Shown here: piece after piece, positions 8,616 to 16,788 of the stretch | Numbering within the stretch: the stretch's first letter is position 1 | Layout: the number at the start of each line of letters is the position of its first letter | DNA from: Chloroflexota bacterium | Lineage (GTDB): Bacteria > Chloroflexota > Dormibacteria > CF-121 | Reading direction: 5' to 3' | Assembly (NCBI GenBank): GCA_005880615.1 | Contig: VBID01000125.1 | Location: 1 to 53,444 of the forward strand | DNA: 53,444 nt | Notes under the pieces: model-generated | Databases searched by the model: none | What the model saw: only the letters and a program-made list of their open reading frames with translations | What the model was told of the DNA's origin: nothing | Program-made: the position numbers and the translations under genes

Positions 8616-8888
8616 GTGGGTCCGGGCTCTAGGCCAGCGGCCCCTTCTGAGGCGCTGACCTCGTCGGCACTGTCGCCGTCAGCTGGGGTTGCGGTTGGTA
8701 GCCTGACGCCAAGAGAGATCGAGGTGCTCGTCCTGGTGGCGCGCGGCCTGACCACTCCAGAGATTGCTGCCGAGCTCGTGATCAGCCGGCGCACCGTCCA
8801 CGCGCACCTGCGCTCCATCTACCCGAAGCTGGGGGTGACCTCCCGCGTGGGCGCGACGCGGTATGCCGTCTTGCATGGACTGGTCTGA
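8616..8888 (+). CDS. Small stand-alone LuxR-type HTH protein
   Basis: About 90 residues from GTG 8616, chosen for its GGGGGA ribosome site and its position downstream of the predicted promoter; GTG 8523 and ATG 8559 are in-frame alternatives. The C-terminal 60 residues are a clear LuxR/FixJ DNA-binding domain (LTPREIEVLVLVARGL, TPEIAAELVISRRTVHAHL, IYPKLGV). No receiver, PAS or ATPase domain precedes it, only a low-complexity Ser/Pro/Ala stretch, so it is either a single-domain regulator or the remnant of a larger one. It is divergent from the peptide gene, and its 3' half is antisense to the tail of the siroheme synthase frame. Confidence 0.7.
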   Translation: MGPGSRPAAPSEALTSSALSPSAGVAVGSLTPREIEVLVLVARGLTTPEIAAELVISRRTVHAHLRSIYPKLGVTSRVGATRYAVLHGLV

Positions 8889-10214
8889 CGCGGTCACTTC
8901 AGCGAGCGCATTCACCACGGCTCCAACGACCAGTAAGGCCGGTCCCTCCACCGCTCGCTGACCCACGCGGCGACCGATGTCGTCCAGCCGCCCTCGCACC
9001 ACCCGCTGCCGCGATGTCGAGGCGCCTTCGACCAGCGCCACCGGACACGTGGGGGGCCGTCCGGCGGCGATCAGTTGCGCGCTGACCTGCTGCAGCGCCT
9101 GCACCGGCATCATGACCACCAGCGTGTCGGCGCCGGCGAGGTCGCGGAAATCGTGGACGCCTCCGTCGGCGCGGCGGGCGGTGGTGACGGCAAAGGAGGC
9201 CGCCAGCCCACGATGCGTGAGCGGGATGCCGGCCAGCGCCGGAGCCGCGGTGGCGGCACTGACCCCGGGCACGACCTCGATCGTGATCCCCGCCGCCACC
9301 AGCGCCAGCACCTCCTCGCCGCCCCGACCGAAGACAAACGGATCGCCGCCCTTCAGCCGAACCACGAAACGACCGGTCTGAGCCGCGGCGATCATGTGTG
9401 CCTCGATGCTGCCCTGCTGGGCCGAGGTCCGACCGCCCCGCTTGCCCACGCAGACGAGCTCGGCGTCAGGCCGGCACCAGGCCAGGGCCGCGGCGTCTAC
9501 CAGCGCGTCGTAGAGCACCAGGTCGGCGCGCGACAACAGTCCCACGGCCCGGACCGTGAGCAGCGCTGGGTCGCCCGGGCCGGCGCCGATGAGCGCCACG
9601 TGCCCGTCACTGCGGTTGATGGCGGCCTCGGCGGCGGCCACCCTGCCGGCCCGCAGCAGGCCGAGCGCGGGAGATCCGAGCGCGCGGCCGTACTGGGTGG
9701 TCTGTTCGCTGAGGGAAACGCCCTGCTGGCGAAGCCGGTCCCGCAGCCTCCCGGTGAGCTCAACCATCGATCCCCACTCAGGGCCCAGCCACCGCTCCAC
9801 GAGACGGCGCAAGTGCGCGGCTAGAAAGGGCGAGCGACCCGACGTGGAGATGGCGACCTGGAGCGGTCCCCGGCGCACCAGGGCCGGCGCGATGAAGGTG
9901 CATAATGCGGGCCGGTCGAGCACGTTAACCAGCACGCCTCGCTCACGGGCAGCCTGACTGACTCGGACGCCGGTGGCCTCGTCGCCGCTGGCGTCGATGG
10001 CGAGGACACAGCCTTCGAGGTCCGCCTCCTCGAATCGCCGCTCGACCAGCGCCACCTCGAGAGTGCGGAACTCCGGGATGAGGCGATCCCAGACGATGGT
10101 GACCCGCGCCCCGGACTCCAGCAGGCCTCGCGCCTTGGCCAGCGCGGGCTCACCTCCGCCGACCACGAGGCAGCGCTGCCCGCCGACGTCCAGAAAGGCG
10201 GCGTAGTACCCCAT
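8679..10214 (-). CDS. cysG: Siroheme synthase: fused precorrin-2 dehydrogenase and uroporphyrinogen-III methyltransferase
   Basis: About 511 residues from ATG 10214. The N-terminal part (about 1-150) is the NAD-binding precorrin-2 oxidase/ferrochelatase module (FLDVGGQRCLVVGGGEPALA, CTFIAPALVRRG, ISTSGRSPFLAAHLR). From about residue 205 follows the SAM-dependent SUMT module (HVALIGAGPGDPALLTV, LYDALV, VRLKGGDPFVFGRGGEE, VVPGVSAA). It makes siroheme for the adjacent sulfite reductase, whose stop lies 40 nt upstream. The SUMT module should finish near LVVGAVVNALAEV, but the frame runs on for about 70 residues to the stop at 8679, antisense to the LuxR-type gene; that tail matches nothing I recognise. 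Confidence 0.9.
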   Translation of the reverse strand: MGYYAAFLDVGGQRCLVVGGGEPALAKARGLLESGARVTIVWDRLIPEFRTLEVALVERRFEEADLEGCVLAIDASGDEATGVRVSQAARERGVLVNVLDRPALCTFIAPALVRRGPLQVAISTSGRSPFLAAHLRRLVERWLGPEWGSMVELTGRLRDRLRQQGVSLSEQTTQYGRALGSPALGLLRAGRVAAAEAAINRSDGHVALIGAGPGDPALLTVRAVGLLSRADLVLYDALVDAAALAWCRPDAELVCVGKRGGRTSAQQGSIEAHMIAAAQTGRFVVRLKGGDPFVFGRGGEEVLALVAAGITIEVVPGVSAATAAPALAGIPLTHRGLAASFAVTTARRADGGVHDFRDLAGADTLVVMMPVQALQQVSAQLIAAGRPPTCPVALVEGASTSRQRVVRGRLDDIGRRVGQRAVEGPALLVVGAVVNALAEVTASDQSMQDGIPRRAHAGGHPQLRVDGAQVRVDGAPADHELGSNLWSGQAARHQDEHLDLSWRQATNRNPS

Positions 10215-10254
10215 CAGGCGGGCACCGCGGATGTCAAGGGAAGGGATAAATAGG

Positions 10255-12012
10255 TCATCGTTGACCTCGCTTGCGCGCCGGGGCCCCGGCACCCACCGGC
10301 GCCTCGGCCTGATCGCCGCTCGACCTGGACGTACCTTCCGAGCTGCCCGCCGGAACCAGCGCTCCCTCGGGTGTCGCCACCTGGGCCAGGACCTGCAGCC
10401 CGTCGTCATCGACAGAGTTCAGAAAAGCCGTGAACTCCTGACCGGGCTGCCGCCTGGAGAGGTAGATACGCAGCAAGGACTCCAGAAAATCGGGGAGGCG
10501 ATCCGCGCGGATCCTGGCCCCTTTGACCTTCCGCCCGAACCGGCTCTCGATCCCCAGATGGCCGCCCAGATGGACCTGGAAGACATCAGTCTCGACTCCG
10601 TCGATCACGACCATAGAGCCCATGAACCCGATGTCCGCCACCTGGAACCGGGCACAGGAGTTGGGACAGCCGTTCAGGTTGATTCGAGCGTAATCATCGA
10701 AGTCGGGGAGGCGGCGCTCGAGCTCATCGACCACGGTGCGGGCCAGGCTCTTGGTCTCGGCCAGCGCCAGCTTGCAGAACTCCAGCCCGGTGCACGCCAT
10801 GGTGGAGCGGCGGAAGCTGCTGGGCTTCACCTGGAGGCCGATGCCTGCCAGCCCCGCAACCAGCTGGGGCACGCGGTCCTCGGGGACATCGAGAATGACC
10901 ATCTTCTGCTGGGTGGTCGTCCGGATGCGGCCACGGCCATAGCGCCGCGCCAGCGCGGCGATCCGACTCAGCTGGTCGGCGTCGGTGCGCCCGGCGACCA
11001 GGGGGAAGCCCACGTAGAGGTTGCCGTCATGTTGCCGGTGAACCCCGATGTGGTCCCGATGCGCCGCGGCCGAGACCGGGGCCGGCGGGCCGTCAAGGAG
11101 CCGGCGGTGCAAGTACTTCGCCTCCATCACCTCCCGCACTTTCTGGGCGCCCCAATCCGCGACCAGGAATTTGAGCCGCGCGTGGGTTCGGCTGCGCCGG
11201 TAGCCGTAGTCACGGAACAACGAAGTGACGGCCCAGCAGACCTCGACCACCTCCTCGGGGAGGACGAACACGCCGAGGCGCTGCCCCAGATAGGGGTTGG
11301 TGGACAGGCCGCCGCCGACGAACAAGTCGAAGCCCACCCGCCCGGCGACGCGATGGGCCACCAATCCCACGTCGTTGATCTCGTGCGCGGCGCACTGGTG
11401 GGTGCACCCGGTGATCGACATCTTGTATTTGCGCGGCAGGTTGGAAAACTCTTTGCTCCCGGTCAGGCGGCGGTCGACGGCCAGCAGGTACGGGGTGGCA
11501 TCGAGGATTTCATCGGCGTCGATCCCGGCGGTGGGGCAGCCGAGGATGTTACGGGTCACGTCGCCGCACGTCTGTAGGCTGCTCAGCCCGACCTCGCCCA
11601 GCTTCGCCCACACGGCGGGGATGTCCTCGATCCGCAAGTTGTGGAACTGGAAATTCTGCCGGTCGGTGACATCGACGACGCCCTGGCCGTAACGGCGCGC
11701 CACCGCGGCGCAGGCATCGACCTGGTCGGCCGTCAGCTGGCCGCCGGCGAGACGCAGCCGCATCATGAAGCGGCCCTCCTCCTCCGGCAGCTGGGTGTAC
11801 AGGCCCCACCAGCGAAAGCGGTTCTGCAGATCGGCGGGGTCGATGGAGCCGAACCCCCCCTTCGCGTAGACGTTGACGATCCGGTCGTACACGTCCAGGC
11901 CGTCTTGGTCCCGCTTGACCCGCTCCTGCCTGGTCAGCGGCTCGCGGTAGCCGAGGGCCCATTGGCCTTCGGGCCGGGGCGGCCGCTTGGGACGGGTGGC
12001 GACGTCCGCCAC
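10255..12012 (-). CDS. sir: Ferredoxin-dependent sulfite (or nitrite) reductase, siroheme/4Fe-4S
   Basis: A 585-residue assimilatory reductase with two nitrite/sulfite-reductase ferredoxin-like half domains. The siroheme-[4Fe-4S] ligands are visible as CTGLEFC (CX5C) and GCPNSC (CX3C) at about residues 410-455. Conserved SITGCTHQCAAHEINDVG and QNFQFHNLRIEDIP are also present. The C-terminal 40 residues are low-complexity and basic. The GTG start shares its G with the TAG of the upstream sseC frame (TAGTG). The rhodanese and siroheme synthase neighbours argue for sulfite over nitrite, but sequence alone does not settle it. Confidence 0.88.
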   Translation of the reverse strand: MADVATRPKRPPRPEGQWALGYREPLTRQERVKRDQDGLDVYDRIVNVYAKGGFGSIDPADLQNRFRWWGLYTQLPEEEGRFMMRLRLAGGQLTADQVDACAAVARRYGQGVVDVTDRQNFQFHNLRIEDIPAVWAKLGEVGLSSLQTCGDVTRNILGCPTAGIDADEILDATPYLLAVDRRLTGSKEFSNLPRKYKMSITGCTHQCAAHEINDVGLVAHRVAGRVGFDLFVGGGLSTNPYLGQRLGVFVLPEEVVEVCWAVTSLFRDYGYRRSRTHARLKFLVADWGAQKVREVMEAKYLHRRLLDGPPAPVSAAAHRDHIGVHRQHDGNLYVGFPLVAGRTDADQLSRIAALARRYGRGRIRTTTQQKMVILDVPEDRVPQLVAGLAGIGLQVKPSSFRRSTMACTGLEFCKLALAETKSLARTVVDELERRLPDFDDYARINLNGCPNSCARFQVADIGFMGSMVVIDGVETDVFQVHLGGHLGIESRFGRKVKGARIRADRLPDFLESLLRIYLSRRQPGQEFTAFLNSVDDDGLQVLAQVATPEGALVPAGSSEGTSRSSGDQAEAPVGAGAPARKRGQR

Positions 12013-12259
12013 TAGGCCTCGACCGTCACCAGCTGGTCACCGTCGCGCTTCAGCGTCAGGCGTTGCATCAGCCGGCTGCCAACCGCCTGCACGTCGAGCG
12101 TCCAGGCTCCCGGCGCGGCGTAGAACTGAAACCGCCCAGTCTCGTCGGTCCGGATCCCGCCCACGAACTCTTCGGATGCGCCCTCAGGGACACGTAGGCG
12201 CCCTCCAGCGGGCGACCCTGGCGCGTCACCTGGCCGCGGACCGTGCTCTCCCGGCTCAC
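12012..12259 (-). pseudogene. sseC: SseC-like DUF1416 protein, frameshifted
   Basis: The first part (STVRGQVTRQGRPLEGAYV) reads from GTG 12259 in one frame. The remainder (ASEEFVGGIRTDETGRFQF, YAAPGAWTLDV, to the stop at 12012) reads in another. Joined, they give a protein of about 82 residues of the DUF1416 family, which in mycobacteria and other actinobacteria accompanies thiosulfate sulfurtransferase. The break falls near 12180-12188, in the stretch reading CTGAGGGCGC on the minus strand, and one missing base would restore the frame. GTG 12259 overlaps the rhodanese stop as GTGA. It is either a real frameshift or a consensus error; the well-conserved flanks favour a recent event. Confidence 0.72.
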
Positions 12260-13131
12260 TGGAGTACCTCCGCCAGCTCGGCCCGGTACTCGAGCTCGAT
12301 CGGCACATCGACCAGCGAGCCGTACTCGACCCAGGACCCGTCGTAGTTGCGGACGTCGGGGAAACCCAGCAGCTCCCTGAGCACGAACCAGGTGTGGGAG
12401 GACCGTTCGCCAATGCGGCAGTACACAATGGTCGGCTCTCCCGGGTCGAGTCCAAGGTGGGTCTGGTACAGCTCCCGCAGCTCGGCAACCGGTTTGAAGG
12501 TGCCGTCATCGCGAACCGCCTTCGACCACGGGAGATTCTTCGCCCCAGGGATGTGGCCGCGCTTCTGGGCCTGCTCTTGGGGCAGGTGCGCGGGCGCCGC
12601 CAGCTTCCCGATGAACTCCTCGGGGGATCGCACGTCGACCGTCTGGATCCGCCCGGCACCGGCGACCACCTCGTCACGCTTTACCCGAATGGCCCCGTTT
12701 GCGGGTTTGGCCCGGTACGCTGCCGGCGTCCCAACGGGGAGGTCCTGGGTCAGCTCGCGCCCTTCCAGCTCCCATTTCTTCCGGCCGCCATCCATAAGGC
12801 GCACGTCGCGGTGCCCGTAGACCTGGAAGTACCAGTAGGCGTACGCGGCGAACCAGTTGTTGTTCCCGCCGTAGAGGACTACCGTGTCGTGCTCGGTGAT
12901 GCCACGCCGGCCGAGCAGGGCTTCGAACGTCTCCTGATCCACGAAATTCCGCCGCACGCGGTCCTGGAGCTCGTGTTTCCAGTGGAGGGCGACCGCGCCC
13001 GGAACATGGCCACGCGCATACGCGTCGGTATCCTCGTCAACCTCGACCAGGTGCAGCGCCGGATCGCCCAGCCGCTCCGCGACCCAGGCCGTGCTGACCA
13101 GGACCTCGCGGCTTCCATTGTTGTCGCTCAT
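12256..13131 (-). CDS. sseA: Thiosulfate sulfurtransferase (tandem rhodanese)
   Basis: A 291-residue protein with two rhodanese domains; the C-terminal one carries the catalytic Cys in YCRIGERSSHTWF, a motif typical of actinobacterial CysA/SseA enzymes. It transfers sulfane sulfur from thiosulfate (or a related donor) to an acceptor such as cyanide or thiols. The start is ATG 13131, with GGAGG at optimal spacing; the longer in-frame extension to 13158 lacks support. It is the first full gene of the sulfur operon (rhodanese, sseC, sir, cysG) and is preceded by a leader of about 140 nt with a Cys-containing short ORF. Confidence 0.92.
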   Translation of the reverse strand: MSDNNGSREVLVSTAWVAERLGDPALHLVEVDEDTDAYARGHVPGAVALHWKHELQDRVRRNFVDQETFEALLGRRGITEHDTVVLYGGNNNWFAAYAYWYFQVYGHRDVRLMDGGRKKWELEGRELTQDLPVGTPAAYRAKPANGAIRVKRDEVVAGAGRIQTVDVRSPEEFIGKLAAPAHLPQEQAQKRGHIPGAKNLPWSKAVRDDGTFKPVAELRELYQTHLGLDPGEPTIVYCRIGERSSHTWFVLRELLGFPDVRNYDGSWVEYGSLVDVPIELEYRAELAEVLQ

Positions 13132-13173
13132 CTCAATCCTCCAGTGGGAATGGGTCAAGGAAAGTCGAAAGTA

Positions 13174-13220
13174 CGCGGCCCTCAGGCCGCGACCAGGGAT
13201 GGCCCGCCGGCTGGCGCCGG
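13174..13220 (-). promoter_or_regulatory. Two GC hairpins in the sulfur-operon leader
   Basis: Two hairpins read on the transcript between the short leader ORF and the rhodanese gene. CCGGC/GCCGG with a 4-nt loop (13207-13220) begins 6 nt after the leader stop. A 7-bp CGCGGCC/GGCCGCG stem with a 4-nt loop (13174-13191) is followed by a moderately T-rich stretch. They are placed where ribosome stalling on the leader could alter folding. No perfect U-tract follows, so intrinsic termination is uncertain. Confidence 0.5.
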
Positions 13221-13226
13221 TCGAGC

Positions 13227-13271
13227 CTACCTACAGGAGCAACGAGTCCAGGGACGCCCCGTCGAGGGCAT
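13227..13271 (-). CDS. Leaderless 14-codon ORF with two Cys codons, candidate cysteine attenuator
   Basis: ATG 13271 lies 7 nt after the end of a good -10 box, so it should be the first codon of the mRNA (leaderless). The product is MPSTGRPWTRCSCR, with TGC and TGT two codons apart just before the stop. In mycobacteria, leaderless short ORFs with Cys codons upstream of the rhodanese operon act as cysteine-responsive attenuators. Here the same position, the same downstream genes and the following hairpins point to the same logic. Translation is inferred, not shown. Confidence 0.6.
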   Translation of the reverse strand: MPSTGRPWTRCSCR

Positions 13272-13278
13272 AACCGGG

Positions 13279-13308
13279 ATTATGCCGCCTCCGACCAGCG
13301 ATAGTCAA
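13279..13308 (-). promoter_or_regulatory. Sigma70-type promoter of the sulfur operon
   Basis: TTGACT (13308-13303), 18 bp, CATAAT (13284-13279) on the minus strand; 5 of 6 consensus bases in each box. Predicted initiation falls on the A of the short leader ORF at 13271. Confidence 0.65.
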
Positions 13309-13367
13309 CTTCACGGATCAACAAAGTCAACAAACTCGATTTGGATGGGTCACCCGATGTGGTGGGC

Positions 13368-13757
13368 CTATCGGTGGTTGTAGAACTCGACCTGCCAGCG
13401 CCATTCGCTGTGGTCGTCGGCATGCCACCAAGTCTTCAGGATGCCGGCCTCGCCGCCAGGCAGAAACACGACGCGGCCGAGGTCGGCCTGCGTCGGCCAG
13501 CCGTCCTCGAGCCGGATTCGGTCCCCCTCTCGGACCAGGTAGCTCATCGGGCCAGGCTGCCTCCGCTCGAGGCCGTCGCCGCGGGCGGCCACCGTGCCAG
13601 CCAGGTCACGCACGATCACATCCAGCCGAGGCGGCGCGGCATGCACCAGCACCCGGTCCCCCGTATCGCGCGGGTTGACCTTGGACCGAGCGAACAGCAT
13701 GCCGGTTGCCCCCGGACCCGGAAACCATAACTCCCAGATTTCGAGCCGATCGCTCAC
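13368..13757 (-). CDS. Conserved hypothetical protein
   Basis: A 129-residue soluble protein without signal or membrane segment, rich in Trp (EIWELWFPG, ILKTWWHADD, SEWRWQVEFYNHR). Its composition and even hydrophobic pattern look like a real small beta-rich protein. I associate the overall pattern with uncharacterised proteins of actinobacteria and Chloroflexota but cannot assign a function. ATG 13757 is the start; no convincing Shine-Dalgarno is seen. It is tail-to-tail with nothing and stands alone between the sulfur operon leader and ppc. Confidence 0.7.
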   Translation of the reverse strand: MSDRLEIWELWFPGPGATGMLFARSKVNPRDTGDRVLVHAAPPRLDVIVRDLAGTVAARGDGLERRQPGPMSYLVREGDRIRLEDGWPTQADLGRVVFLPGGEAGILKTWWHADDHSEWRWQVEFYNHR

Positions 13758-13818
13758 CGTGCCCTATTCTGCGCCGGCCGCAGGGATGGGACGACGGGGG
13801 GCATGGGATGACCCCCGT

Positions 13819-13863
13819 CCGCATCCGCGCCCAAGATGCGAGTTCGTTTCGGTGGATGGGGGC
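13819..13863. repeat. Third copy of the dispersed 50-bp repeat
   Basis: Matches the units at 6799-6898; about 33 of the first 36 bases are identical to unit 1. It lies in the gap between the hypothetical gene and ppc, again outside coding sequence. The surrounding G-rich stretch (13780-13810) resembles the purine-rich sequence beside the first array. Confidence 0.78.
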
Positions 13864-13930
13864 TACGGCGTGGGCAGGTCGCGGCCTAGCTGGTCTCGAG
13901 CCAGATCGCCGGAACCGATAGCCTGTTGGC

Positions 13931-16642
13931 GTGAACGTCGCCGTAGTCCAGTCCGCCCTCCCCGAGGCTGGGCTCAGAGCCGAAATCCGCCTGCTCGGCC
14001 AGCTCCTTGGGGAGACGCTTAGGGAGCAGGAAGGTCAAGCGCTCTACGAGCTCGAGGAATCGATCCGAGCTCAAACCAAAGCCCTACGACAGGCATATGA
14101 CCCCGCTCGCGAAGCCGAGCTCGTCTCTCAACTCGAACGGGTGGAGCTCAGCGATGCGGCCCGCCTGGTGCGCGCCTTCGCCACCTATTTTCAGCTGGTG
14201 AACCTGGCGGAGCTCGAGCGCCAGGCCAGGGCGGCCGCCGAGGGCGTCAGCGACGACCTCGCGGCATTGGTGGCCCGCTGTGTTCTGGCAGAGGTGCCCG
14301 CCGAACGGGTGGCCTCGGTGCTCGACCGGCTGGAGGTCAGGCCGGTGCTCACCGCGCATCCCACCGAGGCAGTCCGCCGCAGCATCCTCGACCGGCAGGA
14401 CCGGATCGGCGAAGAGCTCGCCCATCTGCGCACGCCGCTCTCGGACCGGGAGGCCGAGCTGGTTCGACGCCGGCTGGCCATCGACGTGCAGATCCTCTGG
14501 CATACCGACGAGGTGCGCACCGTCCGGCCGCGGATCCTGGATGAGGTGGGCAATGTGCTCTTTTACCTGGAACGCGTCTTTTCGGATGCGGTCCCCGACG
14601 TGCTCATGGAACTGAGCGAGGCATTGCGTGACGCGTATCCCTCGGTGCCGTTCCCGGCGCGCCCACTGATCCGCCTCGGTTCCTGGGTTGGCGGTGACCA
14701 GGACGGCAATCCGAACGTCGACGCGACCGTGCTGGCCGAGACGCTGCGCCTGCAGCGAGGCCATTTCCTCTCTCTTTATCGCGACCGCGTCCGGGCCCTG
14801 GCGCGCGACCTGAGCCAGTCAGAGCGACTGACGGCGGTCAGCGGCCCGTTGCGGGCGTCAATCCGGGCGGACGAGCATCGTTTCCCCGACTACGCCGCCA
14901 CCCTGGCACCCGGGACGGCAGAGGAGCCGTACCGGCGCAAGCTCTCATTTATCTGGCGGCGGCTGGGCGCCAGCCTCGATGGCGGCAGCGAGGGTCATCT
15001 CGGATACGGCACCGCCGACGACCTGCTGGCCGACCTGGACCTGCTGGACGCCAGCCTGCGCGCGCATCGAGGCGAAGCCGTGGCGGACGGCGACCTGTTG
15101 CGCCTGCGCCGCCAGGTGCAGGCATTCGGATTGATGGGTGCCCGCCTCGACGTCCGCCAGCACCGCCAGGTCATCCGTGGCGCCGTGGACGAGATCGTCG
15201 CCCGTCTGGGCGCCGCCACCGACTGGCGCCGCTCGGGGATCCTCACACCGCCTCCCGTTGCCCTGGATCCGCAGCGATGGTCACCGGAAACGGGGAACGT
15301 GCTGGCCACCCTGCAGGCGATGGCGCAGGCGCAGCGAACCGCGGCGGGGTCGGCCGACGCGCTGATCATCAGCATGACCGAGAGTCCGGACGACCTGCGG
15401 GCGGGGTTGTTTCTGGCCGGGCTGGCCGGCCTGCACGCGCTGGAGGCCGATCCACCGCGCAGCCAGGTCGACGTGGTACCGCTCTTCGAGCGGCTGGCAG
15501 ATCTGGAAGCCGCCCCGGCGCACATGGACGCCCTGTTCACCGACCCCGTCTACGCGCGACAGCTGGATGCGCGCGGGAGCATCCAGGAAGTCATGCTCGG
15601 CTACTCGGATAGCAACAAGGAAGTCGGCTACCTTTGCGCGGCGTGGGCGTTATTCCGGGCGCACGAATCGCTGGCCAGCCTGGCGGGCCGGCACGGACGC
15701 ACCATGCGGGTCTTCCACGGCCGGGGCGGGACGGTGGGCCGCGGCGGCGGGCCGACACACGAGGCGATTCTCGCTCAGCCAGCCAATGCGCGAGATCCCC
15801 AGATCAAGATCACCGAGCAGGGCGAGGTCATCCATCGGAAGTACGCGCGCCTGGAGACCGCCAGGCACAACCTGGCGCTGGTGCTGGGCGCCGTGATGGA
15901 GGCCGCCCTGCTCCCTGATGCCGGCCGTGAACCACGACCCGAATGGCGCGACGCGATGGCCTCGCTCGCCAACTCGAGCCGCGCCCACTACCAGGCGCTG
16001 GTCTTCGATGATCCCGGTTTCCAGGCCTACTTCGAGCAAGCCTCGCCGATCGCCGAGATCGCGCAGCTCAACACCGGATCGCGCCCGGTCAGCCGGGGCG
16101 GCTCATTGCGCGTCGAGGACCTGCGCGCCATTCCGTGGGTGTTCGCCTGGATGCAGAACCGTCACCTGCTGCCGGCCTGGTACGGCGTGGGGGCCGCGTT
16201 CGGGGATTTCGCGCGGCGCCGGGAAGGGCTCGAGCGGCTCCGGGCGATGTACGAGGGCTGGGCCTTTTTCCGGTCCCTGGTGGACAACCTGCAGATGGTG
16301 CTGGTCAAGGCGGACATGCGGATCGCCCGCGTGTATGCCGGCCTGGTCCAGGACCCGGGTGAGCGGCAGCGTCTCTTCAGCTCGATTGAGACTGAGTTCC
16401 GACAGACCGAGTCCATGGTCCTCCAGATCACCCAGCAGCCGGGGATGCTCGAGCGGCAACCGCAGCTCCTCGCCAGCCTTCGCCTGCGCGATCCATACCT
16501 GGACCCCCTGAGCTACCTGCAGGTGCGGCTGCTGCGCGAGCTCCGCTCCTTCCCCGCTGGCGATCCCCGGCGCACCCCCTATCTCGAAGGGGTGCTGCGC
16601 ACCATCAACGGGATCGCCGCTGGTCTCCAGAACACCGGTTGA
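13931..16642 (+). CDS. ppc: Phosphoenolpyruvate carboxylase
   Basis: A full-length 903-residue anaplerotic enzyme making oxaloacetate from PEP and bicarbonate. Motifs in order are VLTAHPTEAVRRSI (catalytic His), GSWVGGDQDGNPNV, MTESPDD, LGYSDSNKEVGYL, FHGRGGTVGRGGGP (mobile catalytic loop), LNTGSRPVSR and the C-terminal INGIAAGLQNTG. GTG 13931 starts the protein in the usual place relative to the first conserved block. It stands as a single gene. Feeding the oxaloacetate and 2-oxoglutarate pools suits the neighbouring gltB and lysine/arginine genes. Confidence 0.96.
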   Translation: MNVAVVQSALPEAGLRAEIRLLGQLLGETLREQEGQALYELEESIRAQTKALRQAYDPAREAELVSQLERVELSDAARLVRAFATYFQLVNLAELERQARAAAEGVSDDLAALVARCVLAEVPAERVASVLDRLEVRPVLTAHPTEAVRRSILDRQDRIGEELAHLRTPLSDREAELVRRRLAIDVQILWHTDEVRTVRPRILDEVGNVLFYLERVFSDAVPDVLMELSEALRDAYPSVPFPARPLIRLGSWVGGDQDGNPNVDATVLAETLRLQRGHFLSLYRDRVRALARDLSQSERLTAVSGPLRASIRADEHRFPDYAATLAPGTAEEPYRRKLSFIWRRLGASLDGGSEGHLGYGTADDLLADLDLLDASLRAHRGEAVADGDLLRLRRQVQAFGLMGARLDVRQHRQVIRGAVDEIVARLGAATDWRRSGILTPPPVALDPQRWSPETGNVLATLQAMAQAQRTAAGSADALIISMTESPDDLRAGLFLAGLAGLHALEADPPRSQVDVVPLFERLADLEAAPAHMDALFTDPVYARQLDARGSIQEVMLGYSDSNKEVGYLCAAWALFRAHESLASLAGRHGRTMRVFHGRGGTVGRGGGPTHEAILAQPANARDPQIKITEQGEVIHRKYARLETARHNLALVLGAVMEAALLPDAGREPRPEWRDAMASLANSSRAHYQALVFDDPGFQAYFEQASPIAEIAQLNTGSRPVSRGGSLRVEDLRAIPWVFAWMQNRHLLPAWYGVGAAFGDFARRREGLERLRAMYEGWAFFRSLVDNLQMVLVKADMRIARVYAGLVQDPGERQRLFSSIETEFRQTESMVLQITQQPGMLERQPQLLASLRLRDPYLDPLSYLQVRLLRELRSFPAGDPRRTPYLEGVLRTINGIAAGLQNTG

Positions 16643-16788
16643 CAGAGCCGAGAACCGTCTCGCCGGTGGTGGGGCGCCGCTACCTGGTGCTCCGGCATCC
16701 GCTGGCACCAGCCCGCTCCCTGCCGGCCAGGCCGGTGTCATGCGGGTGATCGACCGCCTCGGTTCTGCTGTAGTTCGATCCGATCGAC

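Noticed and set aside
10215-10409. N-terminal extension of siroheme synthase into the sulfite reductase gene
   Set aside because: It overlaps the end of the upstream gene and has an Arg-rich shadow composition; the fold starts at ATG 10214.
13141-13271. SAM-type riboswitch in the sulfur-operon leader
   Set aside because: None of the conserved SAM-I, SAM-II or SAM-IV core sequences is visible; the Cys-codon ORF explains the leader better.
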